Shown here piece by piece: positions 1 to 9,272 of a stretch of DNA of 64,000 nucleotides. Within the stretch, counting starts at the first letter, position 1. Every line of letters begins with the position of its first letter. The translations under genes and the position numbers were made by a program. This DNA is from Methanocalculus sp. Its GTDB lineage: Archaea; Halobacteriota; Methanomicrobia; Methanomicrobiales; Methanocorpusculaceae. The DNA lies in contig DUKV01000061.1 of the NCBI GenBank assembly GCA_013329165.1, forward strand, positions 1-64,000, in the 5' to 3' direction. The notes beneath the pieces are model-generated. The model saw nothing but the letters and a program-made list of their open reading frames with translations. It was not told where the DNA came from and did not search any database.

Positions 1-3
1 GGT

Positions 4-699
4 ATGAGTCTGTTACGGTACGCACACACCATCTACAAGTATAATGATTTCGTCGATCTCTTCTTCGGTGCCTGCCGGTATGTCTCCGCAAATGCCCTCT
101 CGGAGAAGGGGATCGTTGACGCCCATCACCGGCTCACCAGATCCGGCGACCGGGTCGTTATCATCGGTGGCGGAGATGGTGTGACGGCGGTCACTGCGGC
201 AAAACTGGTGGGCAGATCCGGTTCCGTGCAGGTTTATGAAGGGGGAGACCGGGCAGCCGGACGGCTCACCACGCTCTGTGTACGTGAAGCTATCAGTGGA
301 ATCTGCACCATCCACCACGCGGTTGTCGGCCCGCATATCGATGTCTATGGCGGGGATTTTGCGACTGCGGCCCATGTTGCCCCGGATGAGATCCCGGACT
401 GCGATGTCATGGAACTTGATTGCGAAGGATCAGAAGTGGAGATCCTCAGATCGATGACGATCCGCCCCCGTGCGATCATCGTCGAGATCCACCCGTTCCT
501 CTTTGCAGAAGATCCGGCATGGGTCACTGACCGGCTTGTGGAGCTTGGATACCGGATTGTCTATAGTAGCGGCCACGACGGAACAGAGATCGATGACGAC
601 GATCTACACAAGCTCCTCACCCGCTCACAGCAGTGCGGCGTCATCTACCTGAAGAACGGGGCACGGTCGCCGGCTGTTGTGGCGGGGGTCAGTGAGTGA
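4..699 (+). CDS. FkbM-like SAM-dependent methyltransferase
   Basis: A 231-residue protein of the class I SAM-dependent methyltransferase type. Residues 51-60 (VVIIGGGDGV) form the glycine-rich SAM loop, residues 139-144 (DCEGSE) match the D-x-EG-E motif typical of FkbM-like enzymes, and VEIHP follows at 160-164. The substrate is unknown; FkbM relatives O-methylate sugars or small molecules, often in cell-surface loci. The ATG lies 4 nt from the window edge and the preceding in-frame codon is open, so the true start could be upstream. An IS1-family element is inserted directly at its stop codon, but the target duplication keeps the TGA, so the reading frame is intact. Confidence 0.75.
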   Translation: MSLLRYAHTIYKYNDFVDLFFGACRYVSANALSEKGIVDAHHRLTRSGDRVVIIGGGDGVTAVTAAKLVGRSGSVQVYEGGDRAAGRLTTLCVREAISGICTIHHAVVGPHIDVYGGDFATAAHVAPDEIPDCDVMELDCEGSEVEILRSMTIRPRAIIVEIHPFLFAEDPAWVTDRLVELGYRIVYSSGHDGTEIDDDDLHKLLTRSQQCGVIYLKNGARSPAVVAGVSE

Positions 700-716
700 T
701 TTTTCGGTAGTGTCCT
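698..716. repeat. IS left end: target duplication plus left terminal inverted repeat
   Basis: Positions 698-705 read GATTTTTC and recur exactly at 1779-1786, giving an 8-bp target-site duplication. Positions 706-716 read GGTAGTGTCCT, the exact reverse complement of 1768-1778. An 8-9 bp duplication is usual for IS1-family elements. Confidence 0.93.
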
Positions 717-767
717 CGAATAGCGTACTTTATAGTCTATCACAACATATTGTATCTTGTGATTTGA

Positions 768-1765
768 ATGGCCAGACCACGTGGGCACATAGATGTTGTA
801 TGTCAAAACCCTGATTGTCGATATTATCGCCTGGAGGAGGGAAAGGACATTATTAAGCGAGGTAAAGATGCAAAAACATCCCGCCAACGCTATTATTGTA
901 ATCATTGCAAGACGTTCTTTATGGAAACGAAAGGCACTCCGCTCTTCAGGAAGCATCTTTCCGAGACAGAAATCCTTGTGATCTGCAAACATTTTGTCGA
1001 AAAGAATGGTATCCGGAGTATTGAGCGTATTACAGGTCATCATCGAGACACAATAGGGCATCTCCTGACAGATATTGCAGAGCATGCCACACAGATGAAT
1101 GAGATCCTGATTCAAGATCTTGAACTGACTCCGATTGAATGTGATGAGTTCTGGACGTTTGTTAAAAAAAACAAAAGAAAGTTGTCAAAGAAGGCTCAGA
1201 ATCAGATTTCAAAGGCGATGCATGGATCTATACCTGCATAAAGAGGGGTACGTATTTTCTCATCGCCTATTCAGTTGGCAAACATACTCAGCAGACATGC
1301 GATCATATGATGAACCAACTCTCTGAGAGAATCAGAGCACCCTCTCCTGATTCAAACCTCGATATTTTCTCAGATGGGAACAATCAATATGAAGAATCGC
1401 TTAAAAACCTTTACGCACCCTCTTGTGTAAATTATGGCCAAATTGTAAAAATTCGAAAAAGCGGGAGAGTTGTTGACAAAGTGAAACGCATAGTTATTGG
1501 CACCCCAAGTCTCTCGGAGATCGAAACGACTGATGTCGAAAACTCAAATGGCATCTTCCGAGAACGGGTAGGTCGACTGGTCAGAAAAACGAAATGTTTT
1601 TCAAAACTGAAATGCCGCTTAGAAGCAGCTCTGAAGATATTCCAATTTTATTGGAACTTCATGAATGAAATGAATGGAAAAACAACACCGGGGATGGCGG
1701 AGGGTATTATTGACCGCACGATCACGTGGAGGATATTTTTTCATACATCAATTAAGTATTGTTAA
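768..1765 (+). CDS. IS1-family transposase, expressed by -1 frameshift
   Basis: The first frame (768-1241) encodes a zinc-ribbon-like N-terminus (C-x4-C, then C-x2-C) and a helix-turn-helix region, and ends at DEFWTFVKK. The catalytic part continues in the -1 frame (to 1765): after slipping at 1166-1172 it reads KQKKVVKEG and then GDAWIYTCIKRGTYFL, joining a continuous product of about 332 residues. DEFW and FSDGNNQYE carry the first two acidic residues of the DDE catalytic site. Without the shift, translation stops at 1239-1241 and gives a truncated 157-residue InsA-like protein, which in IS1 acts as a repressor. No internal stop is present in the shifted frame, so this looks functional and not decayed. 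Confidence 0.88.
1164..1172 (+). other. Programmed -1 frameshift slippery site (A8C)
   Basis: Eight A residues followed by C. In the zero frame the heptamer A AAA AAC (1166-1172) is positioned for a -1 slip, the motif used by bacterial IS1. The zero frame then continues for only about 23 codons with no transposase similarity, while the -1 frame immediately continues the transposase. Confidence 0.82.
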
Positions 1766-1767
1766 TT

Positions 1768-1786
1768 AGGACACTACCGATTTTTC
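1768..1786. repeat. IS right end: terminal inverted repeat plus target duplication
   Basis: Positions 1768-1778 read AGGACACTACC, the reverse complement of the left end; 1779-1786 is the second copy of GATTTTTC. From here to the tRNA at 1956 I see no gene, only a weak hairpin (TGTACG at 1874-1879, CGTACA at 1888-1893). Confidence 0.93.
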
Positions 1787-1955
1787 CACCTAAGCAGCGG
1801 TTACGATTGGTTCAGTCCGGTTCTTCCCTTCGAACAAATGTCTTTTCTCCTTGATGGTTTCTAAATGTGGTCATGTACGGACTCGTGCGTACAGTCAAAT
1901 TGTCATTCCAAAAACCAAAATAACAGTATTTAATGCTTTAATCTCGAAAACAAGA

Positions 1956-2029
1956 TGGGCCCGCTGAGATTCGAACTCAGGACCTCCGCCATGTCAAGGC
2001 GACGTCATAACCAGCTAGACCACGAGCCC
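1956..2029 (-). tRNA. tRNA-Val (anticodon GAC)
   Basis: Read on the minus strand from 2029 the sequence folds as a cloverleaf. The acceptor GGGCTCG pairs with CGGGCCC, the anticodon loop is TTGACAT with anticodon GAC, and the T arm contains GTTCGAATC. The discriminator base is A; CCA is not encoded. A TATA-like CTTTTATACTG lies about 35 nt upstream (around 2061-2071). Confidence 0.96.
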
Positions 2030-2129
2030 AATGCCTTGCGACCTTACGATATTGGCTTTTGCAGTATAAAAGAATTGGTTTTTGCTCCAGTGATATGACC
2101 CACTGAAGCTCTCATTTTCGTTAAAGTCT

Positions 2130-3716
2130 TCAGAGCGTTGCAAATGTTGCCGAGATGATGCCGGGGACCGCCCTCAGCTCGTCCATCACATTCTCAGGAA
2201 CATCCGAGTCCACATTCAGCACCATGAGCGCCTCTTCACCTGCACTCACCCGGCCGACCTGCATCCCGGCAATATTGATTGCATGTTTCCCAAGGATTGT
2301 GGCGGCGGGTCCGATAACCCCGGGGCGATCGATATGGCGGGAGATGACGACTGAGCCCTCGGGGATGAGATCCATCGTAAAGGCGCCGATCCCAACGATA
2401 CGGACACGGCTCTTCCCAAAGACCGATCCGCTGATCGTCTCTTCGCCGTCCTTTGTTTTGATGGTGATACTGATGAGGTTCTTAAAACCATGAGATTCTT
2501 CAGTCATCGTCTCGGCAACAGCGATCCCCCGCTCCCGTGCAACAAATTCCGCATTCACGATGTTAACCGGCCGCTGGAGCACCGGGTCAAGGATGCCCTT
2601 GATCGCCATCCGGGTCACAAATTTGAGGTTCTGCCGCATCTCGACGAGATCGCCTGCATAGGTCACCTCAACCTTTGTGATTGCACCACCCACAACCTGG
2701 GAGACGAGCCGCCCCATCCTCTCGGCCAACCGGGCATACGGCTCGATCGTCTCCTGGAGCTCTGTTGGGATCATCGGTGCATTCACGACATACTTCGCGG
2801 CACCGCCTTTTAAGACATCAATGCACTGGTGTGCAATCGAGATCGCGACATTCTTCTGCGCCTCGACGGTGCTTGCCCCGAGATGCGGGGTGACAACGAC
2901 AGTGTCAAGGCCAAGGAGCGGGGACCCGGTCGGCGGCTCCTCCTCAAAGACATCAAGTGCCGCACCGGCAACCTTCCCGCTCACAATGGCATCGGCAAGC
3001 GCCTTCTCATCGATGATGCCCCCACGTGCACAGTTGATGATCCGGACGCCGTCTTTCATCGTGGCAATTGAAGCCGCATTGATCAGGTGCTTCGTCTCCT
3101 TGATGAGCGGCGTGTGTACCGTGATCACATCGGCGACCCTGAAGAGCTCCTCGACACTCATCATCTCAACGCCAAACTGGGCCCCGCGCTCGGGGGTGAT
3201 GAAGGGATCATAGGCAACGACCCGCATGTTGAAAGACTGGGCACGCTGTGCCACTTCCCGCCCGATCCGGCCGAAGCCGACAATACCGAGCGTCTTTTCG
3301 TTCATCTCAACACCCATGAACTTCGACCGCTTCCACTCGCCCTTTTTGAGAGAGGCATTTGCAGATGGAATCCTCCGGGCAAGCGAGAGCATCATTGCCA
3401 TCGTATGCTCGGTTGCGGCGAGAGTATTTCCTTCAGGAGCATTTGCGACGATGATACCTTTCCGGGTTGCGGCATCGGTATCGATATTGTCGACCCCGGC
3501 ACCGGCCCGGCCGATATATTTCATCTTCGTGGCTGCTTCGATGACCCGTGCTGTGACCTCGGTTCCGGATCTGACGACGAGTGCGTCATAGTTGCCGATT
3601 ATGCCGACCAGTTCGTCCTCGGAGAGTCCGGTCTTTTCATCGACATTACAGAAATTTTTCAGTATTTCAATACCCTCTTCAGCCAGCGGATCGCTGACAA
3701 GGACGTTATAACTCAT
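2130..3716 (-). CDS. serA: D-3-phosphoglycerate dehydrogenase
   Basis: Catalyses the NAD-dependent oxidation of 3-phosphoglycerate to 3-phosphohydroxypyruvate, the first step of serine synthesis. The 528-residue length matches the long form with two additional domains. The Rossmann loop GFGRIG is at about 147-152, followed by the catalytic segments NCARGGIIDE, the Glu-rich FEEEP and VTPHLGAST. An intervening substrate-binding domain follows, and the last ~75 residues look like an ACT domain (HIDRPGVIG), the usual serine feedback site. It is divergent from ppsA; on its strand a TATA-like GATATAAACG lies about 25-30 nt before the ATG, so the transcript is probably nearly leaderless. Confidence 0.97.
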   Translation of the reverse strand: MSYNVLVSDPLAEEGIEILKNFCNVDEKTGLSEDELVGIIGNYDALVVRSGTEVTARVIEAATKMKYIGRAGAGVDNIDTDAATRKGIIVANAPEGNTLAATEHTMAMMLSLARRIPSANASLKKGEWKRSKFMGVEMNEKTLGIVGFGRIGREVAQRAQSFNMRVVAYDPFITPERGAQFGVEMMSVEELFRVADVITVHTPLIKETKHLINAASIATMKDGVRIINCARGGIIDEKALADAIVSGKVAGAALDVFEEEPPTGSPLLGLDTVVVTPHLGASTVEAQKNVAISIAHQCIDVLKGGAAKYVVNAPMIPTELQETIEPYARLAERMGRLVSQVVGGAITKVEVTYAGDLVEMRQNLKFVTRMAIKGILDPVLQRPVNIVNAEFVARERGIAVAETMTEESHGFKNLISITIKTKDGEETISGSVFGKSRVRIVGIGAFTMDLIPEGSVVISRHIDRPGVIGPAATILGKHAINIAGMQVGRVSAGEEALMVLNVDSDVPENVMDELRAVPGIISATFATL

Positions 3717-3834
3717 GTGAAACCCATTAGGCGTTTATATCTCACGGGTAATGATGGTTGTTCCTCATGGGCTTCCGGTGAAGGGTCTTCACCCTCTTTT
3801 ATGTATCTTCGGGTCGATTCATACCTGATATGCT
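3717..3834. promoter_or_regulatory. Divergent serA / ppsA promoter region
   Basis: 118 nt between divergent genes. TATA-like boxes are visible for serA (minus strand, ATATAAAC around 3733-3741) and for ppsA (CTTTTATGTATC, about 3794-3805). Both would place transcription starts close to the start codons. Confidence 0.5.
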
Positions 3835-6132
3835 ATGAAGGACGCGCCGAACATTCTCTGGCTAGAGGAGATAAGAAAGAACGATCTGCCCTCGGTAGGT
3901 GGCAAGGGTGCATCCCTTGGCGAGATGGCCTCGATCGGCCTGCCGGTACCCAAGGCATTTGTCGTGACTGCCCAGGCTTTCCGCCGTTTTCTTGTAGAGA
4001 CCGGGCTTGAAGAATCGCTCTATTCGATCCTTGAGGGGCTTGATGTGGATAATAACAGCGCACTGGAGTCTGCTGCGGCAAAGGCCCAGGATCTCATCAT
4101 GTCGGTCCCCATCCCGGATCATATGTCAACTGAGATCAAATCCGCATATGCCCGTATGGGTGATGACACCGTCGTTGCGGTGAGGTCGAGCGCAACCGCA
4201 GAAGATCTCCCCGATGCAAGCTTTGCAGGGCAGCAGGAGACATTCCTGAACATCCTCGGGGAAGATGATGTGATCGAAGCGGTCCAGAAATGCTGGGCAT
4301 CGCTCTATGGAGCGCGGGCAATATACTACCGATCCAAGCAGGGCTTTGATGACAGAAGCGTCAACATCGCAGTTGTCGTCCAGCAGCTTATCTTCTCTGA
4401 GAAGGCTGGTGTGCTCTTCACCTCCCATCCGGTCACTGGTGAATCTCTCACCATCATCGAAGGATCGTGGGGGCTCGGCGAGGCGGTTGTGTCCGGCTCG
4501 GTATCCCCTGACAACTATGTCTTTGACCAGGTAAAGCAGAAGGTCATCGATACGATCATCGCCAGCAAAGAGACCGAGATCATCCCGGATGGAAAGAAGG
4601 GAACAAAGGAAGTACCTGTCTCTGAAGAGAGGAAAAATGCCCAGGTCCTCTCAGCGAACGAGATAGGACGGCTTGCCGAACTTGGCAAACTCTCCGAGGA
4701 TCATTATGGCATCCCGCAGGATATTGAATGGGGTATTGTCGGTGATGATGTCTATATTCTTCAGTCACGCCCGATCACCACGATCAAACCCGCTTCATCC
4801 TCCCGGAAGAAGTCTGATGCCTCCACAGGTTCAGGGACGATCCTCATTGAAGGGCAGGGTGCATCTCCCGGTATTGCAACCGGCAGGGTTGCCATCATTC
4901 AGAGTGTGAAAGATTCTGGATCGGTTAAGGAAGGCGATATTCTCGTTGCAAAGATGACGAACCCCGATATGGTGCCTGCCATGCGGCGGGTGAAGGGGAT
5001 CATCACCGATGAAGGCGGGATGACCTGCCATGCGGCGATCGTCTCACGCGAACTGGGAACACCTGCTGTTGTCGGGACCAAGAAGGCAACAACCATGCTC
5101 AAAGACGGCCAGATCGTCACCATCGACGGTGACAAGGGCATCGTCTATGAGGGCGAGGTCCGGAAAGCCCAGGAGGATACTCCGGCTGTTGTGCAGGCAG
5201 GATCAGCCCCAATCGTTACGGGAACTCTCGTTAAGGTGAATGTCTCGCTCCCCGAGGCGGCACAGCGGGCAGCTGCCACCGGCGCAGATGGTGTCGGTCT
5301 CCTCAGGATCGAACACCTGATCCTGGGACTGAACCGGACACCCCAGTGGTTCATCGCCAATAATAAGGAAGAGGAATGTATCGCAGAACTCTATGATGGC
5401 ATCAGGACCATCCTCGATGCATTCCCCGGCAAACCCGTCTGGGTCAGGACACTGGATGCACCGACTGATGAGTTCCGGAATATGGAGGGCGGAGAGGACG
5501 AGCCGATCGAGCACAACCCGATGCTCGGATGGCGCGGAATCCGCCGTGATCTCGGAGCGCCCGAACAGTTCCGGCTCCAGATCGAAGCATTCAAGCGTCT
5601 CTGGAAGGCCGGGTACGAGAATCTCGGCCTGATGTTCCCGCTTGTCAACCACCCGCGGGAGTTTATCCAGGCAAAAGAGCTCCTTCGTGGATGGGGCGTC
5701 CCCGTCGATTCGGTCACCCTCGGTATCATGGTCGAGGTCCCATCATCTGCCATCATGATCGACGAGTTCATCCAGGCCGGCATCAAATTCGCCTCATTCG
5801 GTACAAACGATCTCATCCAGTATACACTTGCAGTCGACCGGAACAACGAATATGTTGCCTCGATGTACGAACCGACGCACCCGGCAGTACTCCGGCTGAT
5901 CGACTACGCAATACGCCGGTGCCGTGCGGCAGGTGTTGAATGTTCCATCTGCGGGCAGGCTGGATCTGATCCGAAGATGGTTGCCTGGCTCGTCGAACAC
6001 GGTATCCGCAGTGTGTCTGCGAATATCGATGCAGTACAGGTGATCCGTGAGGCAGCAGCCCGGACCGAACAGCGGATGGTTCTGGATATGGCGTTCTCGA
6101 AGGGTGGAAATGAAGGAGAACGGTTCTTCTGA
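3835..6132 (+). CDS. ppsA: Phosphoenolpyruvate synthase
   Basis: Converts pyruvate, ATP and water to PEP, AMP and phosphate, the gluconeogenic entry step from pyruvate in autotrophic methanogens. The 765 residues show the family order: an N-terminal nucleotide-binding domain (GGKGASLGEM near residue 22, AVRSSATAEDLP near 116), a central phosphohistidine domain with GGMTCHAAIVSRELGTPA where His399 is the phosphorylated residue, and a C-terminal PEP/pyruvate barrel (SFGTNDLIQYTL, ECSICGQAGSD). It heads a plus-strand run with mfnA, hpt, dph2 and a methyltransferase, most of which overlap the next gene. Confidence 0.97.
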   Translation: MKDAPNILWLEEIRKNDLPSVGGKGASLGEMASIGLPVPKAFVVTAQAFRRFLVETGLEESLYSILEGLDVDNNSALESAAAKAQDLIMSVPIPDHMSTEIKSAYARMGDDTVVAVRSSATAEDLPDASFAGQQETFLNILGEDDVIEAVQKCWASLYGARAIYYRSKQGFDDRSVNIAVVVQQLIFSEKAGVLFTSHPVTGESLTIIEGSWGLGEAVVSGSVSPDNYVFDQVKQKVIDTIIASKETEIIPDGKKGTKEVPVSEERKNAQVLSANEIGRLAELGKLSEDHYGIPQDIEWGIVGDDVYILQSRPITTIKPASSSRKKSDASTGSGTILIEGQGASPGIATGRVAIIQSVKDSGSVKEGDILVAKMTNPDMVPAMRRVKGIITDEGGMTCHAAIVSRELGTPAVVGTKKATTMLKDGQIVTIDGDKGIVYEGEVRKAQEDTPAVVQAGSAPIVTGTLVKVNVSLPEAAQRAAATGADGVGLLRIEHLILGLNRTPQWFIANNKEEECIAELYDGIRTILDAFPGKPVWVRTLDAPTDEFRNMEGGEDEPIEHNPMLGWRGIRRDLGAPEQFRLQIEAFKRLWKAGYENLGLMFPLVNHPREFIQAKELLRGWGVPVDSVTLGIMVEVPSSAIMIDEFIQAGIKFASFGTNDLIQYTLAVDRNNEYVASMYEPTHPAVLRLIDYAIRRCRAAGVECSICGQAGSDPKMVAWLVEHGIRSVSANIDAVQVIREAAARTEQRMVLDMAFSKGGNEGERFF

Positions 6133-7207
6133 GGAGGAACTCTTCTCCTATCTCTCTTCTCTCAGGGAAGAGGATCTCTCGTACGGCCGGATTCTCTCAT
6201 CCATGTGCACAACACCCCATCCGGTAGCAATCCGTGCACATATGCAGTTCATCGAGACGAACCTTGGAGATCCGGGTCTCTTCCCCGGAACAATGGGGCT
6301 TGAGGATGAACTGATCAGGATGCTCGGCGATCTCCTCCACCATCATGGAGCAGGCGGGTATGCCACTTCAGGTGGAACCGAGTCGAATATCCAGGCACTC
6401 AGGATCGCAAAGAAGCAGAAACCCGTTGCAAAACCCAATGTCATCATCCCTGCATCCGCACACTTCTCCTTTGACAAGGCATGTGATATGCTCGGGCTTG
6501 AGATGCGGTCGGTTCCGCTTGATAGCAACTATCGGATGAATCCCGACTCCGTTAATGAAGCAGTTGATACCAATACGGTCGCGATCGTCTCGGTCGTCGG
6601 TACCACCGAATACGGGATGATCGATCCGGTGAAGGAGATCGGATCGGTGGCAGCCGGGAACGGGGTCTTCTTCCATGTCGATGCCGCATTCGGCGGCCTC
6701 GTTGCGCCCTTCCTCCCAGATCCTGCACCATGGGACTTCCTTGTTCCATCGGTATCGAGCATCTCCATTGATCCGCATAAGATGGGGATGAGCACCATCC
6801 CCTGCGGGGCACTCCTCCTCCGGGATCCGGAGGCGTTTGGATGCCTGAATGTCGATACTCCCTACCTGACGGTGAAGAAGGAATGCACGCTGGCGGGAAC
6901 CAGGCCCGGTGCGCCTGTGGCAAGTGCGTATGCCGTCCTCAGGTATCTCGGGAGGGAAGGACTTTCAGCTATCGTGCAGGGGTGCATGGAGAATACCCGC
7001 CGCCTCATCGAAGGGATGGAGGCATATGGGTATGTGCGTGCTGTTACCCCGGATGTGAATGTCGCCACCTTCGACTGCCCCCTCACACCACCGGACTGGA
7101 GGGTCTCCCGGACACGATGGGGCCATATGCGCACGGTGCTGATGCCCCATGTGACACGGGATGTTGTTGAATCATTTTTAGAAACAATTGGTGAATTTCA
7201 TGCTTGA
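6110..7207 (+). CDS. mfnA: MfnA-type L-tyrosine/L-aspartate decarboxylase
   Basis: PLP-dependent group II decarboxylase. In methanogens MfnA makes tyramine from tyrosine for methanofuran, and the same family can make beta-alanine from aspartate for coenzyme A. From the ATG at 6110 the protein is 366 residues, a normal length. FPGTMGLEDE and TSGGTESN (substrate and PLP region) are followed by HVDAAFGG and SIDPHKMGMS, in which Lys224 should bind PLP. The chosen start overlaps the end of ppsA by 23 nt; an earlier in-frame start at 6047 adds residues unlike the family. Its stop overlaps the hpt start. Confidence 0.92.
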   Translation: MKENGSSEEELFSYLSSLREEDLSYGRILSSMCTTPHPVAIRAHMQFIETNLGDPGLFPGTMGLEDELIRMLGDLLHHHGAGGYATSGGTESNIQALRIAKKQKPVAKPNVIIPASAHFSFDKACDMLGLEMRSVPLDSNYRMNPDSVNEAVDTNTVAIVSVVGTTEYGMIDPVKEIGSVAAGNGVFFHVDAAFGGLVAPFLPDPAPWDFLVPSVSSISIDPHKMGMSTIPCGALLLRDPEAFGCLNVDTPYLTVKKECTLAGTRPGAPVASAYAVLRYLGREGLSAIVQGCMENTRRLIEGMEAYGYVRAVTPDVNVATFDCPLTPPDWRVSRTRWGHMRTVLMPHVTRDVVESFLETIGEFHA

Positions 7208-7751
7208 GACACTCAAGATATCTCTGGAAACCTGTCCGATCGTGCAGCGGGGTGAGTATAGCTATTTTATTCATCCGATAACCGATGGTGTTCCGCTCGT
7301 TGAACCAAATCTCCTCAGGGATGTGGCACGTGCCCTCTTCAAGGCGCTTGATCTGAAAAATGTCAATAAGATCGTCGTCAGCGAAGCGATGGGTATCCAT
7401 ATCGGTACCGTCCTCTCCCTGATGACCGATATCCCCTACACCATCGTCAGGAAACGGGAGTACAAACTCCCCGGCGAGGTGGTGATCGGCCAGACGACCG
7501 GGTACTCGAAAGGAACGCTTTACTTAAACAGCGTCTTTGAAGGCGATCGGATCGCATTCATCGACGATGTGATCAGCACCGGCGGCACGATCCGGGCACT
7601 CCTCCCTGCACTTGAGTCAACTGGCGCAGAAGTGGCGGATCTCTGTTTTGTCATCAACCGCGGCAACCCCGATATCGGGCGGCCGTACAAATCCCTGGTC
7701 ACCATTGACGTTGACAAAGACGGCGTACATGTCCTTGATTCCTATTTCTGA
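7200..7751 (+). CDS. hpt: Hypoxanthine/guanine phosphoribosyltransferase
   Basis: Purine salvage enzyme joining hypoxanthine or guanine to PRPP; 183 residues as in the archaeal Hpt group. The PRPP-binding loop RIAFIDDVISTGGTIR is clear at about 115-130, preceded by SEAMGIHIG. The ATG at 7200 overlaps the mfnA end by 8 nt; an alternative start 12 nt earlier (GTG or ATG context at 7188) would add four residues. Adjacent genes suggest translational coupling, not pathway linkage. Confidence 0.93.
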   Translation: MLETLKISLETCPIVQRGEYSYFIHPITDGVPLVEPNLLRDVARALFKALDLKNVNKIVVSEAMGIHIGTVLSLMTDIPYTIVRKREYKLPGEVVIGQTTGYSKGTLYLNSVFEGDRIAFIDDVISTGGTIRALLPALESTGAEVADLCFVINRGNPDIGRPYKSLVTIDVDKDGVHVLDSYF

Positions 7752-8679
7752 TATCCTTGCACGGGTACGATCGCTTTCTGTCAGGAAAATCGCCCTCCAG
7801 GCCCCCGAAGGCCTGAAGAGGGAGCTCCCCGTCCTTGCAGAAGCCCTCCGTGCAGAGGGATATTATGTCATCATCTCAGGAGATCCCTGTTACGGGGCAT
7901 GCGATCTCGCCCTTGATACACTTGAGTATGCCGATATCCTGATCCATTTCGGGCATACGCCCCTGATGGATCACCCCCAGGTGCTCGTTGAGCCGATCCT
8001 CCAGCCGGAAGAGATTCCCCCGCTTGATTCCGTACTTCCCCTGCTGACAGGGAAGAAAATAGGCCTCATATCGACCGCACAGCATGCGAACTCCCTTCCC
8101 CTGCTTGCAGAAGAACTGAAGAAGCATGGGTTTTCACCGGTGATCGCACCCGCCTCCCCCCGGACTCCTCTCCCGGGGCAGGTTCTCGGCTGCACCTACA
8201 CGGCAGCACGGGTGGCAGAAGCCGACTGCCTCCTCTATCTTGGAACGGGCGTCTTCCATGCGATCGGCTCAGGGATTGCAGGCAGAGTCCCTGTCATCTC
8301 CCTTGACCCGTACACCGGTGAAGCAGGTCTCGTCAGGACCGATCGTCTGCTTCGGAGACGGTTTGCCGTTATCGAGAAGGCACGATCTGCGGATCGGTTT
8401 GGGATCATCGTCTCGCAGAGATGCGGGCAGAACCGGATGAAACTGGCAGAAGAGCTCCTCTCACTCCACCCGCGTGCGGAGATTGTTCTTCTCCGCGAAG
8501 TAACCGCTGATCAGTTACTCAACCTCGGGTTCCCCTGTTATGTCAATACCGCCTGCCCCCGGCTCGGACTTGATGATCAGGTCCGTTTCCCGGTCCCGGT
8601 CCTCTCGCCACCGGAATTTGAGATCCTCTGTGGCAGGCGGGAGTGGGAAGACTACGAAATCGATGAGATCCGGTCATGA
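7729..8679 (+). CDS. dph2: Dph2, diphthamide synthesis 4Fe-4S radical enzyme
   Basis: Transfers the 3-amino-3-carboxypropyl group from SAM to a histidine of elongation factor 2, the first step of diphthamide formation. In archaea one homodimeric Dph2 does this using a non-canonical radical SAM cluster. The three cluster cysteines are expected at Cys58 (GDPCYGACD), Cys155 (GCTYTA) and Cys276 (NTACPRLG), each at the family position. The ATG at 7729 overlaps hpt by 23 nt; the longer open frame from 7612 adds only antisense-like residues. 316 residues. Confidence 0.94.
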   Translation: MSLIPISDILARVRSLSVRKIALQAPEGLKRELPVLAEALRAEGYYVIISGDPCYGACDLALDTLEYADILIHFGHTPLMDHPQVLVEPILQPEEIPPLDSVLPLLTGKKIGLISTAQHANSLPLLAEELKKHGFSPVIAPASPRTPLPGQVLGCTYTAARVAEADCLLYLGTGVFHAIGSGIAGRVPVISLDPYTGEAGLVRTDRLLRRRFAVIEKARSADRFGIIVSQRCGQNRMKLAEELLSLHPRAEIVLLREVTADQLLNLGFPCYVNTACPRLGLDDQVRFPVPVLSPPEFEILCGRREWEDYEIDEIRS

Positions 8680-9272
8680 AACTCAGGACACTCGAGATAA
8701 AACTGGAACGGGTCTCCGGCATCCCGGATCCCGATCCTGCACAAGAGCAGTACATGACGCCCGCCCCCCTTGCAGCCCGGCTCCTCTTTGATGCGTATCT
8801 TGCAGGAGATATCGAGGGGTGTTCTGTCTGTGATCTCGGATCAGGATCCGGCATCCTCTCGATCGGTGCGGCACTCCTCGGTGCAGATGAAGTGGTCGGC
8901 GTGGAAGGGGATGCACGCCTCGTCGCTCTTGCCCGTGAGAATGCGGAGACGCTCTCTGCAGACTGCAGGTTTATCGCAGATGACATCAGATCTATGAGAG
9001 AATCCTTTGATACCGTGGTGATGAACCCCCCGTTTGGTGCACAGAGCGAGCATGCGGATCGGCCGTTCATCGATGCCGCTCTCAGGATCGCACCTGTCAC
9101 TTATGGAATCTTTAATGCAGGAACGATGCCGTTTCTGGCTTCGTATATCCGGGGCAGGGCCGAGATCGTCGGCGCGGTATCTGCGCTATTTCCACTAAAA
9201 AGGACGTTCTCCTTCCATTCACGGGATCTCCTCGAGATCCCGGTCGAAATTGTCTGTCTGAGGCGCATATAA
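8676..9272 (+). CDS. METTL5-like RNA/DNA N6-adenine methyltransferase
   Basis: A 198-residue class I methyltransferase. CDLGSGSGILSIGA (around 50) is the SAM loop and VVMNPPFGAQ (around 112) is the NPPF motif of N6-adenine amino-methyltransferases; the overall order resembles METTL5-type enzymes, which modify rRNA. The ATG overlaps the dph2 stop in an ATGA, so the two are probably co-translated. Both act on the translation apparatus, which fits a shared operon. The rRNA target is inferred from the family. Confidence 0.85.
   Translation: MKLRTLEIKLERVSGIPDPDPAQEQYMTPAPLAARLLFDAYLAGDIEGCSVCDLGSGSGILSIGAALLGADEVVGVEGDARLVALARENAETLSADCRFIADDIRSMRESFDTVVMNPPFGAQSEHADRPFIDAALRIAPVTYGIFNAGTMPFLASYIRGRAEIVGAVSALFPLKRTFSFHSRDLLEIPVEIVCLRRI

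Larger units (their letters stand above)
706..1778 (+). mobile_element. Complete IS1-family insertion sequence (1073 bp)
   Basis: The element is bounded by perfect 11-bp terminal inverted repeats (706-716 and 1768-1778) and flanked by an exact 8-bp duplication GATTTTTC. It contains one transposase split over two frames by an A8C run, the arrangement known for IS1. A TATA-like CTTTATAG at about 728-735 precedes the transposase. Ends, duplication and both frames are intact, so it looks recently inserted and potentially active. It sits exactly at the stop codon of the upstream methyltransferase. Confidence 0.93.

Noticed and set aside
1307-1765. Second IS frame as an independent gene starting at ATG 1307
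   Set aside because: The catalytic sequence starts well before this ATG in the same frame (GDAWIYTC), joined to the first frame by the A8C slip site; a separate gene would lack the first catalytic Asp.
3087-4010. 307-codon open frame opposite serA
   Set aside because: A shadow of the serA coding sequence in a GC-rich region; serA has full family similarity and this frame has none.
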